Below, piece by piece: positions 63,949 to 64,000 of a DNA stretch of 64,000 bases. This DNA is from Clostridium scatologenes (GTDB lineage Bacteria; Bacillota; Clostridia; Clostridiales; Clostridiaceae). The stretch lies in contig NZ_CP009933.1 in assembly GCF_000968375.1 (NCBI RefSeq), positions 4,092,001 to 4,156,000 on the forward strand, read 5' to 3'. The notes beneath the pieces were generated by a model. The model was not told the origin of the DNA, ran no database searches, and saw only the letters and a list, made by a program, of their open reading frames with translations. The first letter of the stretch is position 1. Each line of letters begins with the position of its first letter. Position numbers and translations under genes: made by a program.

Positions 63949-64000
63949 TTATTTTTTATAATTCTTTTTATAAAATTTCTTATCTATTATTTCAGCCTTA
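63949..64000 (-). CDS. gcvT: C-terminus of probable GcvT (aminomethyltransferase), cut by the window edge
   Basis: The last 17 codons on the minus strand read KAEIIDKKFYKKNYKK then stop, 64 bases before gcvH. A short basic ending with a K-x-FYK pattern and this position match GcvT, which precedes gcvH in gcv operons. Only the tail is visible, so the name rests mainly on context. Confidence 0.55.
   Translation of the reverse strand, partial: KAEIIDKKFYKKNYKK

Noticed and set aside
1..64000. CRISPR arrays, rRNA or tRNA genes
   Set aside because: No regularly spaced direct repeats, no rRNA segments and no cloverleaf with TTCGA-type arm were seen apart from tmRNA.

Overview
This window is a low-GC, AT-rich chromosome segment from an anaerobic Firmicute, almost certainly a Clostridium sensu stricto species. 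The evidence is the selenocysteine-dependent glycine reductase operon, the two-subunit (GcvPA/GcvPB) glycine cleavage operon, the cggR-gap-pgk-tpi-gpmI-eno-secG-rnr-smpB-ssrA backbone, strong AAGGAGG-type ribosome sites, and c-di-GMP-class and glycine riboswitches. The species cannot be fixed from the sequence alone.

Left part (1-25.7 kb), accessory: a BceRS-like two-component pair; an alpha/beta hydrolase; a Vat-type acetyltransferase; an L,D-transpeptidase; an AgrC/AgrA-like pair (GHKL kinase plus LytTR regulator) followed by a probable 38-residue peptide gene with a LytTR-style direct repeat in its promoter; a sugar PTS operon (PRD regulator fused to EIIA, EIIB, EIIC, two class II aldolases, ROK kinase); a pirin; a CHASE-GGDEF diguanylate cyclase; and, divergent from it, a GEMM-I riboswitch with terminator that precedes an atypical KAS III-like enzyme and a chemoreceptor. 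Small redox flavoproteins with HxlR and PucR-type regulators follow.

Middle (25.7-36 kb), an island beside the tmRNA gene: an FtsX-type ABC exporter with its own two-component system, a PIN/UPF0175 toxin-antitoxin pair, two gene relics (PD-(D/E)XK-like nuclease and RelE/HigB-like toxin) and a dCache-GGDEF cyclase. Three degraded copies of the ssrA 3' end lie at the island's internal borders, which suggests repeated site-specific integration at ssrA with later loss of the integrase. The ABC ATPase has a frameshift at a G5 run.

Right part (36-64 kb), core metabolism on the minus strand: smpB, rnr, secG, the lower-glycolysis genes under CggR, rpoN, a BMP-family nucleoside-binding lipoprotein, then grdX-trxB-trxA-grdE-grdA-grdB-grdC-grdD behind a tandem glycine riboswitch, and gcv(T)-H-PA-PB. 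grdA and grdB each contain an in-frame UGA read as selenocysteine, so each looks split to a standard ORF caller. Glycine thus has two fates encoded side by side: oxidative cleavage (Gcv) and reductive deamination to acetyl phosphate (Grd, with electrons from TrxB/TrxA). A glycine-sensing terminator controls the second.
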